Positions 16,746-24,342 of a stretch of DNA of 64,000 nucleotides are shown here, piece by piece. Both the position numbers and the translations under genes were made by a program. The notes under the pieces are model-generated. The model was given only the letters and a program-made list of their open reading frames with translations, had not been told where the DNA came from and made no database searches. Location: contig CAVXXD010000018.1 in NCBI GenBank assembly GCA_963765625.1, forward strand, positions 62,001-126,000. Reading direction: 5' to 3'. The first letter of the stretch is position 1, and each line of letters opens with the position of its first letter. The stretch comes from CAVXXD01 sp963765625. GTDB lineage: Bacteria > Actinomycetota > Geothermincolia > Geothermincolales > Geothermincolaceae.

Positions 16746-16850
16746 CGGGGAAGGAAAGTTGGGGTCAGACCCCTTCTCCACTTTCTCCCGCTTCTGACCG
16801 TGGCCGGCCTTGAAGTGGAGAAGGGGTCTGACCCCAACTTTCCTTCCCCG
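16746..16850. repeat. Large palindromic element (38-bp inverted repeats)
   Basis: Perfect 38-bp inverted arms (16746-16783 and 16813-16850) flank a 29-base loop. Each arm itself contains the small palindrome GGGGTCAGACCCC or its complement. It begins one base after the dUTPase stop and ends 5 bases before the stop of the convergent metallopeptidase gene. It probably terminates transcription from both sides. It shares the TGGGGTCAG motif with the element at 52778-52889, so both look like copies of a mobile REP/MITE-like family. Confidence 0.85.
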
Positions 16851-16855
16851 TCACC

Positions 16856-17570
16856 TCAGCTCATCATTTCGAGCCAGGCGGGCACGTATTTCCAGGCGTC
16901 ACGTAGCTCACGCTGCATTTCCCGGCAGTGCGGGATGAGGCTGCTCAGCAGCCCCCAGAACTCCGGCGAGTGGTCGAAGTGGACGGTGTGGCACAGTTCG
17001 TGTACCAGCACGTAACGGACGAGATCCTCAGGCAGGAAGAGCAGCTTGAGGTTGAGGTTGACGTTTTTCTGGGCTGAGCAGCTGGCCCACCTGGTCCGCT
17101 GAGACCTCACGAATACGCGGTTGAACTCGAAACCGTAGAACCCGGCCAGGTCCTCCAGCCGCGGCTTGATATCCCGGTGAGTCTTGCGGACCAGCCAGTG
17201 GCGGAGGGCCTGGGTGCAGGCGCGCTGGTCGCCGGGGCCGGCAGATACCAGCAGAGTGCCGGCAGGTCTCTCCGATGACGGTGACGCGGCCCGAACGCCC
17301 CGGCTGGTAATCGACTCGCCATTCCTCTTCCAGGCTCCTCAGCAGGAGCTTGGACGGCACGCCGCCGGACGGCTCCGTCTCGAGGACGGCGCGCTGGGCT
17401 TCAAGTTCAGCGGACTTGCTCTCGATCCACCCGCGCCTCTCCCACAGCAGGCCCGGGATCCGGGCATGGCTGAAGCCCCGGGGCACTACCACCACCAGCC
17501 CTTCGTGGAAGGTCAGCTTGATGATGACGCGCCTGGCGCGCGGGTTTTCTTTAACGGTGTAGTCCTGCAC
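16856..17570 (-). pseudogene. YgjP/SprT-like zinc metallopeptidase (DUF45), frame broken once
   Basis: This is a YgjP/DUF45-type M48-like metallopeptidase. The C-terminal part has RTRWASCSAQKNVNLN and the zinc motif HELCH (HExxH) followed by HFDHSPEFW, which supplies the third ligand. The N-terminal part has RRVIIKLTFHEGLVVVVPRG, the usual beta-rich start. The two halves are in different frames; removing one base near 17264 joins them through VIGETAGTLLVSAGPG. GTG 17570 is the first ordinary start after the previous gene, but the frame continues to two ATA codons (17579-17574) with GAGG upstream. Function in this family is poorly known; a role in protein turnover is inference. Confidence 0.75.
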
Positions 17571-17637
17571 GCGTATTATGAAACAACACCTCAATAAAGA
17601 AGTCCAGCCGGCGCCGTCTTCAGGCAGGCGCTTCCCG

Positions 17638-18453
17638 TCAGACGTCGAACTCCATGCAGACGGCATGGCGGCGGGGGTAGGCACTGGTCAGGCGCGAGCC
17701 GTCGAGGCTGGAGACCATGGATACGACGACGCGGTCACCTTCCACCTCGATGAGGTTGAAGCCGGGCGGGGTGAAACCGCGGGTGCGGTGGGTGGCGGCC
17801 GTACCCGACGTCACCAGGTACATGCCCGATATCGGCCACACCCAGGGCACGTGCTTGTGCCCCGACAGCACCAGGTCCACCCTCAACTCGGCGAGGAGGC
17901 GGAGTACGTCGCCCGCGTCCAGCACCACGTTGCGCTCGCGCCCAGTGCCGGGTATGGTCACCAGGTGGTGATGGAGTACCACGATTTTAAAGGCCTCGTC
18001 CCCACTGATCTCGCTGCGGACATAGAAATACTTCTGCCGCCCCACATCCCCGTCGTCCAGGTCGGGTTTGTTGGAATCGATACAGACCACCTTGACCTCG
18101 CCGTCTCCCCCGCCGGGAGCGGCGGCGGGGTGGCGGAGGGAGTAGACGTGAGAGCGCAGGCCCACCAGTTCTTCGAAGTGAAGAAAGCCCACGTTGCGGC
18201 AGTCGTGGTTGCCGGCGATGACCAGCTTCTTACGGCATTCGAAGAGTGCCAGGTGCTCCATGGCTTCATCGTATTCGTCCCGGTAACCGTTGACGGTGAG
18301 GTCGCCGGCCACTACCAGGAGGTCGGGCCGTGCCTGGTTGACGGTTTCGATGCAGGTGCGCATGAGGGCGTGATCGAAACGCGGGTCGCCGCAATGGATG
18401 TCGGACACCTGCGCGATGACCAGCCGGTCCGGGTTAACACCGCCCATAACCAC
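17638..18453 (-). CDS. Calcineurin-like metallophosphoesterase
   Basis: This 271-residue protein has the full dimetal phosphoesterase signature in order: SDIH (residues ~17-20), GDLT, GNHDCRN, HHHL and GHKHVPW. Family members hydrolyse phosphodiesters such as cyclic nucleotides, or phosphomonoesters. The substrate here cannot be assigned, although the general layout is close to the CpdA-like/3',5'-cAMP phosphodiesterase group. It is transcribed toward the metallopeptidase gene and diverges from the amidase gene, whose start is about 70 bases away. Confidence 0.9.
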   Translation of the reverse strand: MVMGGVNPDRLVIAQVSDIHCGDPRFDHALMRTCIETVNQARPDLLVVAGDLTVNGYRDEYDEAMEHLALFECRKKLVIAGNHDCRNVGFLHFEELVGLRSHVYSLRHPAAAPGGGDGEVKVVCIDSNKPDLDDGDVGRQKYFYVRSEISGDEAFKIVVLHHHLVTIPGTGRERNVVLDAGDVLRLLAELRVDLVLSGHKHVPWVWPISGMYLVTSGTAATHRTRGFTPPGFNLIEVEGDRVVVSMVSSLDGSRLTSAYPRRHAVCMEFDV

Positions 18454-18521
18454 CCCCTGGTTCCCGATAAGAACAGCTCACAATCTAGTTTACCCGTTCA
18501 GGGTGTAAAGTATTAGTCATT

Positions 18522-20531
18522 ATGAGGATTGCAGGAAGAAAAGGAAGAGCGGGCTCTCCAGGCCCGCGAAGGGCTGCGGCCGCGCCGGCGGCACGAGCCG
18601 CGGCGGCCTTGCTGTTGCCCGCCCTGATCCTGGGCTTGCCCCTGCAGACAGGCGCGGACCAGGTGCGCACCTGGGCCCACGACTCCACCGGGGTCACCGC
18701 CCCCGCTTCCACCTGGTACCTGGCCGAGGGCTGCACCGCCCCGGGCTTCGAGACCTGGGTACTGGTGCAGAACCCCGGCGACACCCCGGCCGAGGTGGAC
18801 ATGCGCCTCCAGTCCGGCGAGGGTGAGTCACAGGGCCCCCGGGACACCATCCCTCCCCGCACCCGCCGCTCCTACAACCTGGGCGACTACCTCCAGAGCT
18901 ACGACGTCTCCACCCTGGTGAGCGCCACCGGTGCCGAGGTGGTCTGCGAGCGGGCCATGTACGGCAATTCCCGCACCTGGGCCCACGACTCCACCGGGGT
19001 CACCGCCCCCGCTTCCACCTGGTACCTGGCCGAGGGCTGCACCGCCCCGGGCTTCGAGACCTGGGTACTGGTGCAGAACCCCGGCGACACCCCGGCCGAG
19101 GTGGACATGCGCCTCCAGTCCGGCGAGGGTGAGTCACAGGGCCCCCGGGACACCATCCCTCCCCGCACCCGCCGCTCCTACAACCTGGGCGACTACCTCC
19201 AGAGCTACGACGTTTCCACCCTGGTGAGCTCCACCGGTGCCGAGGTGGTCTGCGAGCGGGCCATGTACGGCAACTCCCGCACCTGGGCCCACGACTCCAC
19301 CGGGGTCACCGCCCCCGCTTCCACCTGGTACCTGGCCGAGGGCTGCACCGCCCCGGGCTTCGAGACCTGGGTACTGGTGCAGAACCCCGGCGACACCCCG
19401 GCCGAGGTGGACATGCGCCTCCAGTCCGGCGAGGGTGAGTCACAGGGCCCCCGGGACACCATCCCTCCCCGCACCCGCCGCTCCTACAACCTGGGCGACT
19501 ACCTCCAGAGCTACGACGTTTCCACCCTGGTGAGCTCCACCGGTGCCGAGGTGGTCTGCGAGCGGGCCATGTACGGCAACTCCCGCACCTGGGCCCACGA
19601 CTCCACCGGGGTCACCGCCCCCGCTTCCACCTGGTACCTGGCCGAGGGCTGCACCGCCCCGGGCTTCGAGACCTGGGTACTGGTGCAGAACCCCGGCGAC
19701 ACCCCGGCCGAGGTGGACATGCGCCTCCAGTCCGGCGAGGGTGAGTCACAGGGCCCCCGGGACACCATCCCTCCCCGCACCCGCCGCTCCTACAACCTGG
19801 GCGACTACCTCCAGAGCTACGACGTTTCCACCCTGGTGAGCTCCACCGGTGCCGAGGTGGTCTGCGAGCGGGCCATGTACGGGCTGCGAGACGCTCATGT
19901 GGTCTGCCTGGACCCTGGCCACGCCGACACTCCCTACAACATCGACCCGGTTACCGGCCTTAACACCATGGATTGGTCCAACTACCCGGAGATCGAGATA
20001 GTCTACGACATCGCCCTGCGCGCCAAGGCCGTCCTGGAGGCCAACGGAGCCACCGTGGTCATGACCAAGCAGTCCGTCTACGACCCGGTGGACCTCAAGC
20101 AGCGCGCGGTCATCGCCAACCAGGCCGGCGCGGCCATCATCGTCCACATCCACACCGATCCGGGCATCGCCAGCCCCACCACCTTCTACCCCGGCCCCGA
20201 ACCCTACAACTGGAAGGCCAACTCCGACAGCGGACGCACCGCCTACATCGACCCGGCGGTGCAGGCGGCCAGCGAGTACCAGGCCCCCCTCTTTCACCAG
20301 GCCATGTACGCGTATCTTCGAAGCCACTTCGAGGTCCCCAACGGCGGTATGGTGGTGGAAAACCGCGGAGCCACCGGGACCGGCAACTACGGCCCCATCT
20401 TCTCCTACGATATCTGGAGCCTGGTGCCCACCCTCACCCTTGAGAACAACCAGGCCTTCGCCGACGCGCACCGCCAGGAGGTGGCGGAAGCCATTGCCGC
20501 CGGCATCCTGGCCTTCCTGGAAAGCCGGTAG
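18522..20531 (+). CDS. N-acetylmuramoyl-L-alanine amidase with four near-identical beta repeats
   Basis: This 669-residue exported protein starts with an arginine-rich signal peptide (hydrophobic core about residues 28-41). Four tandem 102-residue repeats follow from residue 49, each beginning RTWAHDSTGVTAPASTWYL and ending VVCERAMYG. After them comes a C-terminal Amidase_3 domain. The zinc site is visible as LDPGH, a glutamate in PEIEI, and HIHTD, and the catalytic glutamate region is TLTLEN. The enzyme should cleave the amide between muramic acid and the stem peptide. The repeats probably bind wall or surface polymers. A TATTAG box 5 bases before ATG suggests a leaderless mRNA. It diverges from the phosphoesterase gene. 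Confidence 0.9.
   Translation: MRIAGRKGRAGSPGPRRAAAAPAARAAAALLLPALILGLPLQTGADQVRTWAHDSTGVTAPASTWYLAEGCTAPGFETWVLVQNPGDTPAEVDMRLQSGEGESQGPRDTIPPRTRRSYNLGDYLQSYDVSTLVSATGAEVVCERAMYGNSRTWAHDSTGVTAPASTWYLAEGCTAPGFETWVLVQNPGDTPAEVDMRLQSGEGESQGPRDTIPPRTRRSYNLGDYLQSYDVSTLVSSTGAEVVCERAMYGNSRTWAHDSTGVTAPASTWYLAEGCTAPGFETWVLVQNPGDTPAEVDMRLQSGEGESQGPRDTIPPRTRRSYNLGDYLQSYDVSTLVSSTGAEVVCERAMYGNSRTWAHDSTGVTAPASTWYLAEGCTAPGFETWVLVQNPGDTPAEVDMRLQSGEGESQGPRDTIPPRTRRSYNLGDYLQSYDVSTLVSSTGAEVVCERAMYGLRDAHVVCLDPGHADTPYNIDPVTGLNTMDWSNYPEIEIVYDIALRAKAVLEANGATVVMTKQSVYDPVDLKQRAVIANQAGAAIIVHIHTDPGIASPTTFYPGPEPYNWKANSDSGRTAYIDPAVQAASEYQAPLFHQAMYAYLRSHFEVPNGGMVVENRGATGTGNYGPIFSYDIWSLVPTLTLENNQAFADAHRQEVAEAIAAGILAFLESR
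18666..19883 (+). repeat. Tandem 306-bp coding repeat, four copies
   Basis: Units start at 18666, 18972, 19278 and 19584, each 306 bp (102 codons). They differ only at a few scattered bases (for example GTCTCC versus GTTTCC, GCCACC versus TCCACC, AATTCC versus AACTCC). Near-identity at synonymous sites points to recent amplification or ongoing gene conversion, and copy number may vary between strains or be mis-assembled. Confidence 0.95.
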
Positions 20532-20550
20532 CGGCTTCGGTCGACCGGGT

Positions 20551-20578
20551 TTGGCGGATTTTCCAAATGGGGTATAAT
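20551..20578 (+). promoter_or_regulatory. Sigma70-type promoter of the lysine-rich small gene
   Basis: TTGGCG (20551-20556) and perfect TATAAT (20573-20578) are spaced by 16 bases. The transcript would have a leader of about 70 bases before ATG 20654. Confidence 0.65.
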
Positions 20579-20653
20579 AGATGCACGTCTCGCTTCAAGG
20601 GGATTAACGGTTTTACTTTTGAAGTTCTGACCTAGGGAAAGGAGGAGCAGGGA

Positions 20654-20818
20654 ATGAGTTGCGGAGACAAGAAGCTTCACAAGGCTGAGAAAAAGCTCGG
20701 CAAGCTCGAGAAGAAGCAGTCCAAGCTAGCCAAGGCCATGAAAAAGCTGGACAAAGCGGCGGCGAAGTCTGCCAAGGCTGTAAGCAAGCTCGAGAAGAAG
20801 GCCGCGAAGAAGGCCTGA
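20654..20818 (+). CDS. Lysine/alanine-rich 54-residue coiled-coil protein
   Basis: This small gene has a perfect ribosome binding site (AAAGGAGG) 8 bases before the ATG, its own promoter and its own terminator, so it is very likely real. The product is 54 residues, about one third lysine and one quarter alanine, with heptad-like repeats of KLEKK and KAMKKL, and should form a single basic helix. I recognise no family. Such proteins can bind nucleic acid or acidic surfaces; a nucleoid- or RNA-associated role is speculation. A cysteine at position 3 is the only unusual residue. Confidence 0.75.
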   Translation: MSCGDKKLHKAEKKLGKLEKKQSKLAKAMKKLDKAAAKSAKAVSKLEKKAAKKA

Positions 20819-20838
20819 AAAATCCGGCACATACCAGC

Positions 20839-20874
20839 AAAAAAAAGGGCGGCCTCCCGGCCGCCCTTTTTTTT
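20839..20874. terminator. Bidirectional Rho-independent terminator
   Basis: GGGCGGCC (20847-20854) pairs with GGCCGCCC (20859-20866) around TCCC. Eight A residues precede the stem and eight T residues follow it. It serves both the lysine-rich gene on the plus strand and the convergent PilT-like gene ending at 20890. Confidence 0.95.
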
Positions 20875-20889
20875 CCCTTGACCCCCCGG

Positions 20890-21987
20890 TTATTTGCCCA
20901 GGAGATGCTCCTCCACGTCCAGCCCCAGCTGTTTGAGGGCCAGGGTGAAATCGTGGGGATTGGTGGCCGCGTTTACCGCGGTGTTGTAATCGATCAGGCC
21001 ATAGCGGTAGAGGTCCACCAGGGACTGGTCGAAGGTCTGCATGCCGTAGAAGTCGCCTTCCGAGATGATCTCCCGCATCACGATGGTGGACTCCTCGTTG
21101 ATAAGGGACTCCGACAGGCGGCCGGTCATCATCATTACCTCGGTTGCGGGTACGCGGCCGCTGCGATCCTTCAGGGGGAGCAGCCGCTGGGAGACGATAC
21201 CGCGTACGATGGAGGCCAGGGTCAGGCGGATCTGCTTCTGCTGCAGGGGCGGGAAGAAGTCGATTATGCGGTTTACCGTCTCCGTGGTGTCGATAGTGTG
21301 GAAGGAGGAGAGTACCAGGTGGCCGGTCATGGCGGTGTTCATGGCCGCCATCACCGTCTCGGGGTCCCGCATCTCGCCGATGAGGATGACGTCCGGGTCC
21401 TGCCGGGTGACGTATTTGAGAGCGTCGGCGTAGGTATCGGTATCGGTACCGATCTCCCGCTGGTGGACGATGCTCTTCTTGTCCATGTGCAGGACCTCGA
21501 TGGGGTCCTCGATGGTTATGATGTTAAGCTTCTTGTTGGTGTTGATGTAGTCGATGATGGCGGCCAGGGTGGTGGTCTTGCCCGCTCCGGCCGGCCCGGT
21601 GACCAGGATAAGTCCGCGGGACTCTTCCGCCAGGCGACGCAGTGCCGGCGGCAGGCCCAACTCCTCGAAGGAGGGGATGGCGGTTGTGAGGACGCGGCGG
21701 ATGGCGATGCCCACCGTGCCGCGCTGCTTGAAGATGTTGGCCCTGAAACGGCCTAGCCCGGCGATGGAATAGGCGAAGTCGACCTCGTTGTACTCGGCGA
21801 AACGCTTGGCCTGCTTCTCGTTCATCAGGGCATAGGCGGCTTCCACGGTATCGGTGGGCGAGAGGCGCGGGAACTCCGTCTTTAAAAGGTCGCCGTCGAC
21901 CCGGACGAAAGCCGGGCTGCCGGCCTTGAGGTGAAGGTCGGAAGCCTGCTGCTCCACCGCGTATTGTAGAAGTGTCTGTATGTCCAT
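20890..21987 (-). CDS. pilT: PilT-like type IV pilus retraction ATPase
   Basis: This 365-residue secretion ATPase of the PilT group depolymerises type IV pili and so powers twitching. The Walker A is GPAGAGKTTT (131-140), the Asp box includes ITIEDPIEVLH, and Walker B is VILIGEMRDPET (~200-211). A histidine box follows at GHLVLSSFHT. The N-terminal domain starts ASDLHLKAGSPAFVRVDGDL, as expected. The C-terminal stretch is longer than typical and lacks a clear AIRNLIRE element. GGGGGAGG precedes the ATG. No pilin or PilB lies nearby; the CpaB-like gene at 36466 is the only other pilus-related gene. Confidence 0.92.
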   Translation of the reverse strand: MDIQTLLQYAVEQQASDLHLKAGSPAFVRVDGDLLKTEFPRLSPTDTVEAAYALMNEKQAKRFAEYNEVDFAYSIAGLGRFRANIFKQRGTVGIAIRRVLTTAIPSFEELGLPPALRRLAEESRGLILVTGPAGAGKTTTLAAIIDYINTNKKLNIITIEDPIEVLHMDKKSIVHQREIGTDTDTYADALKYVTRQDPDVILIGEMRDPETVMAAMNTAMTGHLVLSSFHTIDTTETVNRIIDFFPPLQQKQIRLTLASIVRGIVSQRLLPLKDRSGRVPATEVMMMTGRLSESLINEESTIVMREIISEGDFYGMQTFDQSLVDLYRYGLIDYNTAVNAATNPHDFTLALKQLGLDVEEHLLGK

Positions 21988-22049
21988 CTTGTCCTCCCCC
22001 GCCTAAAGCTCCGGAATTTTTATTTCATAATACAAGAAAACGGGTTCTT

Positions 22050-23096
22050 TCACAGCTTCCAGTATGGGGCCAGGGCTGTCCGGGTGGACTGTATGACCTC
22101 CTGGGTCCGGCTGGAGGGCCGCTCTTCCGGCGCCCCCGACTCCTGCATCAGCAGGCCGCTCTCGGACATGGTCGAGATGGTGTTGAAGGCGGAGGCGGCG
22201 ATGGCGCTGAGGTTGTATCCCCCCTCGAGGGTGGCGACAAGCCTGCCGTCAGCGAATTCATCGGCCAGGTCCATGAGCATCTCCGTCATTTTGGCGTAGC
22301 TCTCGGTGGTCAGCTGCATGGAACAGAGCAGGTCGGCGTGGTGGGCGTCATAACCCGCCGCGATCATAACCAGTTGGGGCTTGAACGACCTGGCCACCGG
22401 CAGGACGACTTCGCTCAAGGCCTGGAGGTAGGCGCTTTCCCCCGTGAAAGCGGGGAAGGGGAAGTTGATGGTGAAGCCCTTGCCGCGTCCGGCCCCGACC
22501 TCGGAGGAAGCTCCGCTGCCAGGGTAGTGGGGGTACTGATGCATAGAGGCGTATAGCACCGAATCGTCCTCGAAAAAGATGTCCTCGACCCCGTTGCCAT
22601 GGTGGGCGTCCCAGTCCACGATCAGCACCCGCTCGATCCCGAGGTTCTTCTGGGCGTACCTGGCGCCGATGGCGATATTGTTGAATATGCAGAAGCCCAT
22701 GCCCCTGTTGATGGTGGCGTGGTGCCCCGGTGGGCGGTTCAGGCAGAAGGCGTTGTCGGTATCCCCCTTGATGACGGCGCTGACCGCGTCCACCGCGGCG
22801 CCGGCCGAAAAGAGGGCTGCCTCATACGAACGGGCCGAGACGGGAGTGTCCATGTCCAGGTGCCCCCCGCCTTTCTCGGCCAGGACCCTCACGCGGTCGA
22901 TATGGGCCTGGGGGTGCACCAGGGCGACGACCTCCTCGGTAGTGGCGGCGGGTTCGCGCCGGTCCAGCTTGGCCAGGAGCCCGCCTTCTTCCAGGGTCTC
23001 AAGGGTGGTAGTCAGTCGTTCGGGACGCTCTGGATGCCCGAAGCCGTTGTCGTGCTCCAGAAAGATCGGGTGGTAATAAAGGGCCGTATTCTTCAT
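22050..23096 (-). CDS. Histone deacetylase-family (AcuC/APAH-like) amidohydrolase
   Basis: This protein of about 348 residues has the arginase/deacetylase fold of class II-type bacterial HDACs and AcuC. Landmarks are GFGHPERPERL, RPPGHHA with the catalytic histidine pair, FNNIAIGARYAQ, the zinc ligands in DWDAHHGNG, and AAGYDAHHADLL. It would remove acetyl groups from lysines or small amines; in Bacillus-like systems AcuC deacetylates acetyl-CoA synthetase. ATG at 23096 is preferred because GGGAG lies 5 bases upstream; an ATG triplet at 23114 opens the same frame. It sits 50 bases downstream of the NlpC/P60 gene. Confidence 0.93.
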   Translation of the reverse strand: MKNTALYYHPIFLEHDNGFGHPERPERLTTTLETLEEGGLLAKLDRREPAATTEEVVALVHPQAHIDRVRVLAEKGGGHLDMDTPVSARSYEAALFSAGAAVDAVSAVIKGDTDNAFCLNRPPGHHATINRGMGFCIFNNIAIGARYAQKNLGIERVLIVDWDAHHGNGVEDIFFEDDSVLYASMHQYPHYPGSGASSEVGAGRGKGFTINFPFPAFTGESAYLQALSEVVLPVARSFKPQLVMIAAGYDAHHADLLCSMQLTTESYAKMTEMLMDLADEFADGRLVATLEGGYNLSAIAASAFNTISTMSESGLLMQESGAPEERPSSRTQEVIQSTRTALAPYWKL

Positions 23097-23146
23097 GTCA
23101 ACTCCCATCATCACGGGTTATCGATCCGGGCGCCGGCCCGCGAGCC

Positions 23147-24193
23147 CTAACGGGGACGACAGGCCCCGCAGAAATCACGCCTTCTACCCAGGTCGGAGAT
23201 CTTGACCACGTCCCCGGTCTGCGGGGCGTGGATATAATTACCGTCACCGATATACATTCCCACGTGGCCGTAACCATGGAAAAACACCAGGTCTCCCGGC
23301 TGCAGGTCCTCGTAGGCAACAGGGCTGCCGCAGTTATGCTGGGCGTAGGAGCTGTGGGGCAGGCGTATCCCGACCTGGGCGTAACAGTACATCACCAGTC
23401 CGGAGCAGTCGAAGACGTCGGGGCCCGAGCCTGCGTACACGTAGGGTTTGCCCAGCTGGGCGTAGGCCACCCTGACCACCGCGGGGGCGTTGGGGTTGGG
23501 GGATGGGGGCGTGTAGCTGGGGTCGCGCCTGGGGGTGCCGTTCGTTGTCCTGGTAGTCGTCGACTGCTGGTTCTGCTCGGTTGCGATGAGGGCGTTGACC
23601 TCCGATTCCACCCCGGCCAGCAGCTCCTTGCGCCTCGCCAGCTCCGATTCGATGCTCGCCTTCTGGCCGGCCGCGTCGTCCAGGGATGCCTGCAGCTCGG
23701 CCTTGCGGGCCGCCAGCTCCTGGGTGGCCGTGCCCAGTTCGTCGCGGGACGCGCTGACCGACCTGATGATATCGACGTCGTAGTCGCTGATGCGCCTCGC
23801 CAGGGACATGTTGGAGATGAGGTCGTCGGCGCTCTTACAGTCGGTGAGTACCTCGAGGACGTCGGTATTGCCGTTGATGTACATCTCTTTCAGCCGCTCG
23901 CCCAGGATGGCCTGCCGCTCCCGGATGGTCTCCTGCATGGCGGCGATCTCCGCTTCGTTCTGCTCGATGGCCGCCCGGTTCTGCTCGACCCGCAGGACAG
24001 CCGAGTTGTACTGCTCGACCACGATCTCCATGCGGGAATCGATGGCCTGGACCTCGTTCTTGATCTGTTCTGCCTGCTGTTTCTTGTCCTGAACGGGATC
24101 GGCCGGAGCATAAGCAACGGCCGTGAACATAAGGGCCATAGCGACCAGCAGCCCCGCAAGGCTCCTGATCCGGCCCGTCTGGCATCTATGCAA
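23147..24193 (-). CDS. NlpC/P60 peptidoglycan endopeptidase with coiled-coil domain
   Basis: This protein of about 348 residues has a signal peptide (hydrophobic core LLVAMALMFTAVAYA), a long coiled coil (about 35-220), a proline/threonine-rich linker and a C-terminal NlpC/P60 domain. The catalytic cysteine is in FDCSGLVMYCYAQ, with the histidines in GHVGMYIGDG and IHAPQTGD. The architecture resembles RipA/PcsB-type D,L-endopeptidases that split daughter cells, with the coiled coil acting as an autoinhibitory or FtsEX-responsive module. The start is taken as TTG 24193, 9 bases after GGAGG; TTG 24211 would overlap that ribosome binding site. Confidence 0.9.
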   Translation of the reverse strand: MHRCQTGRIRSLAGLLVAMALMFTAVAYAPADPVQDKKQQAEQIKNEVQAIDSRMEIVVEQYNSAVLRVEQNRAAIEQNEAEIAAMQETIRERQAILGERLKEMYINGNTDVLEVLTDCKSADDLISNMSLARRISDYDVDIIRSVSASRDELGTATQELAARKAELQASLDDAAGQKASIESELARRKELLAGVESEVNALIATEQNQQSTTTRTTNGTPRRDPSYTPPSPNPNAPAVVRVAYAQLGKPYVYAGSGPDVFDCSGLVMYCYAQVGIRLPHSSYAQHNCGSPVAYEDLQPGDLVFFHGYGHVGMYIGDGNYIHAPQTGDVVKISDLGRRRDFCGACRPR

Positions 24194-24342
24194 GATGATC
24201 AACCTCCTCAAACTCCTACGTAAAGTTTCCCCGCCCCCGCCCCTTTTTCCTTGACGGTGTGGAACGTGAAAAACACGTTATATCATACCATATGGGGAAT
24301 TTCATATGAGGGATGCCCGTCCAACGCGGACGCCCGTCGGCG

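Noticed and set aside
18666..19883. Regular repeats that might be a CRISPR array
   Set aside because: The 306-bp units are contiguous, without spacers, and lie inside one open frame; they are protein repeats.
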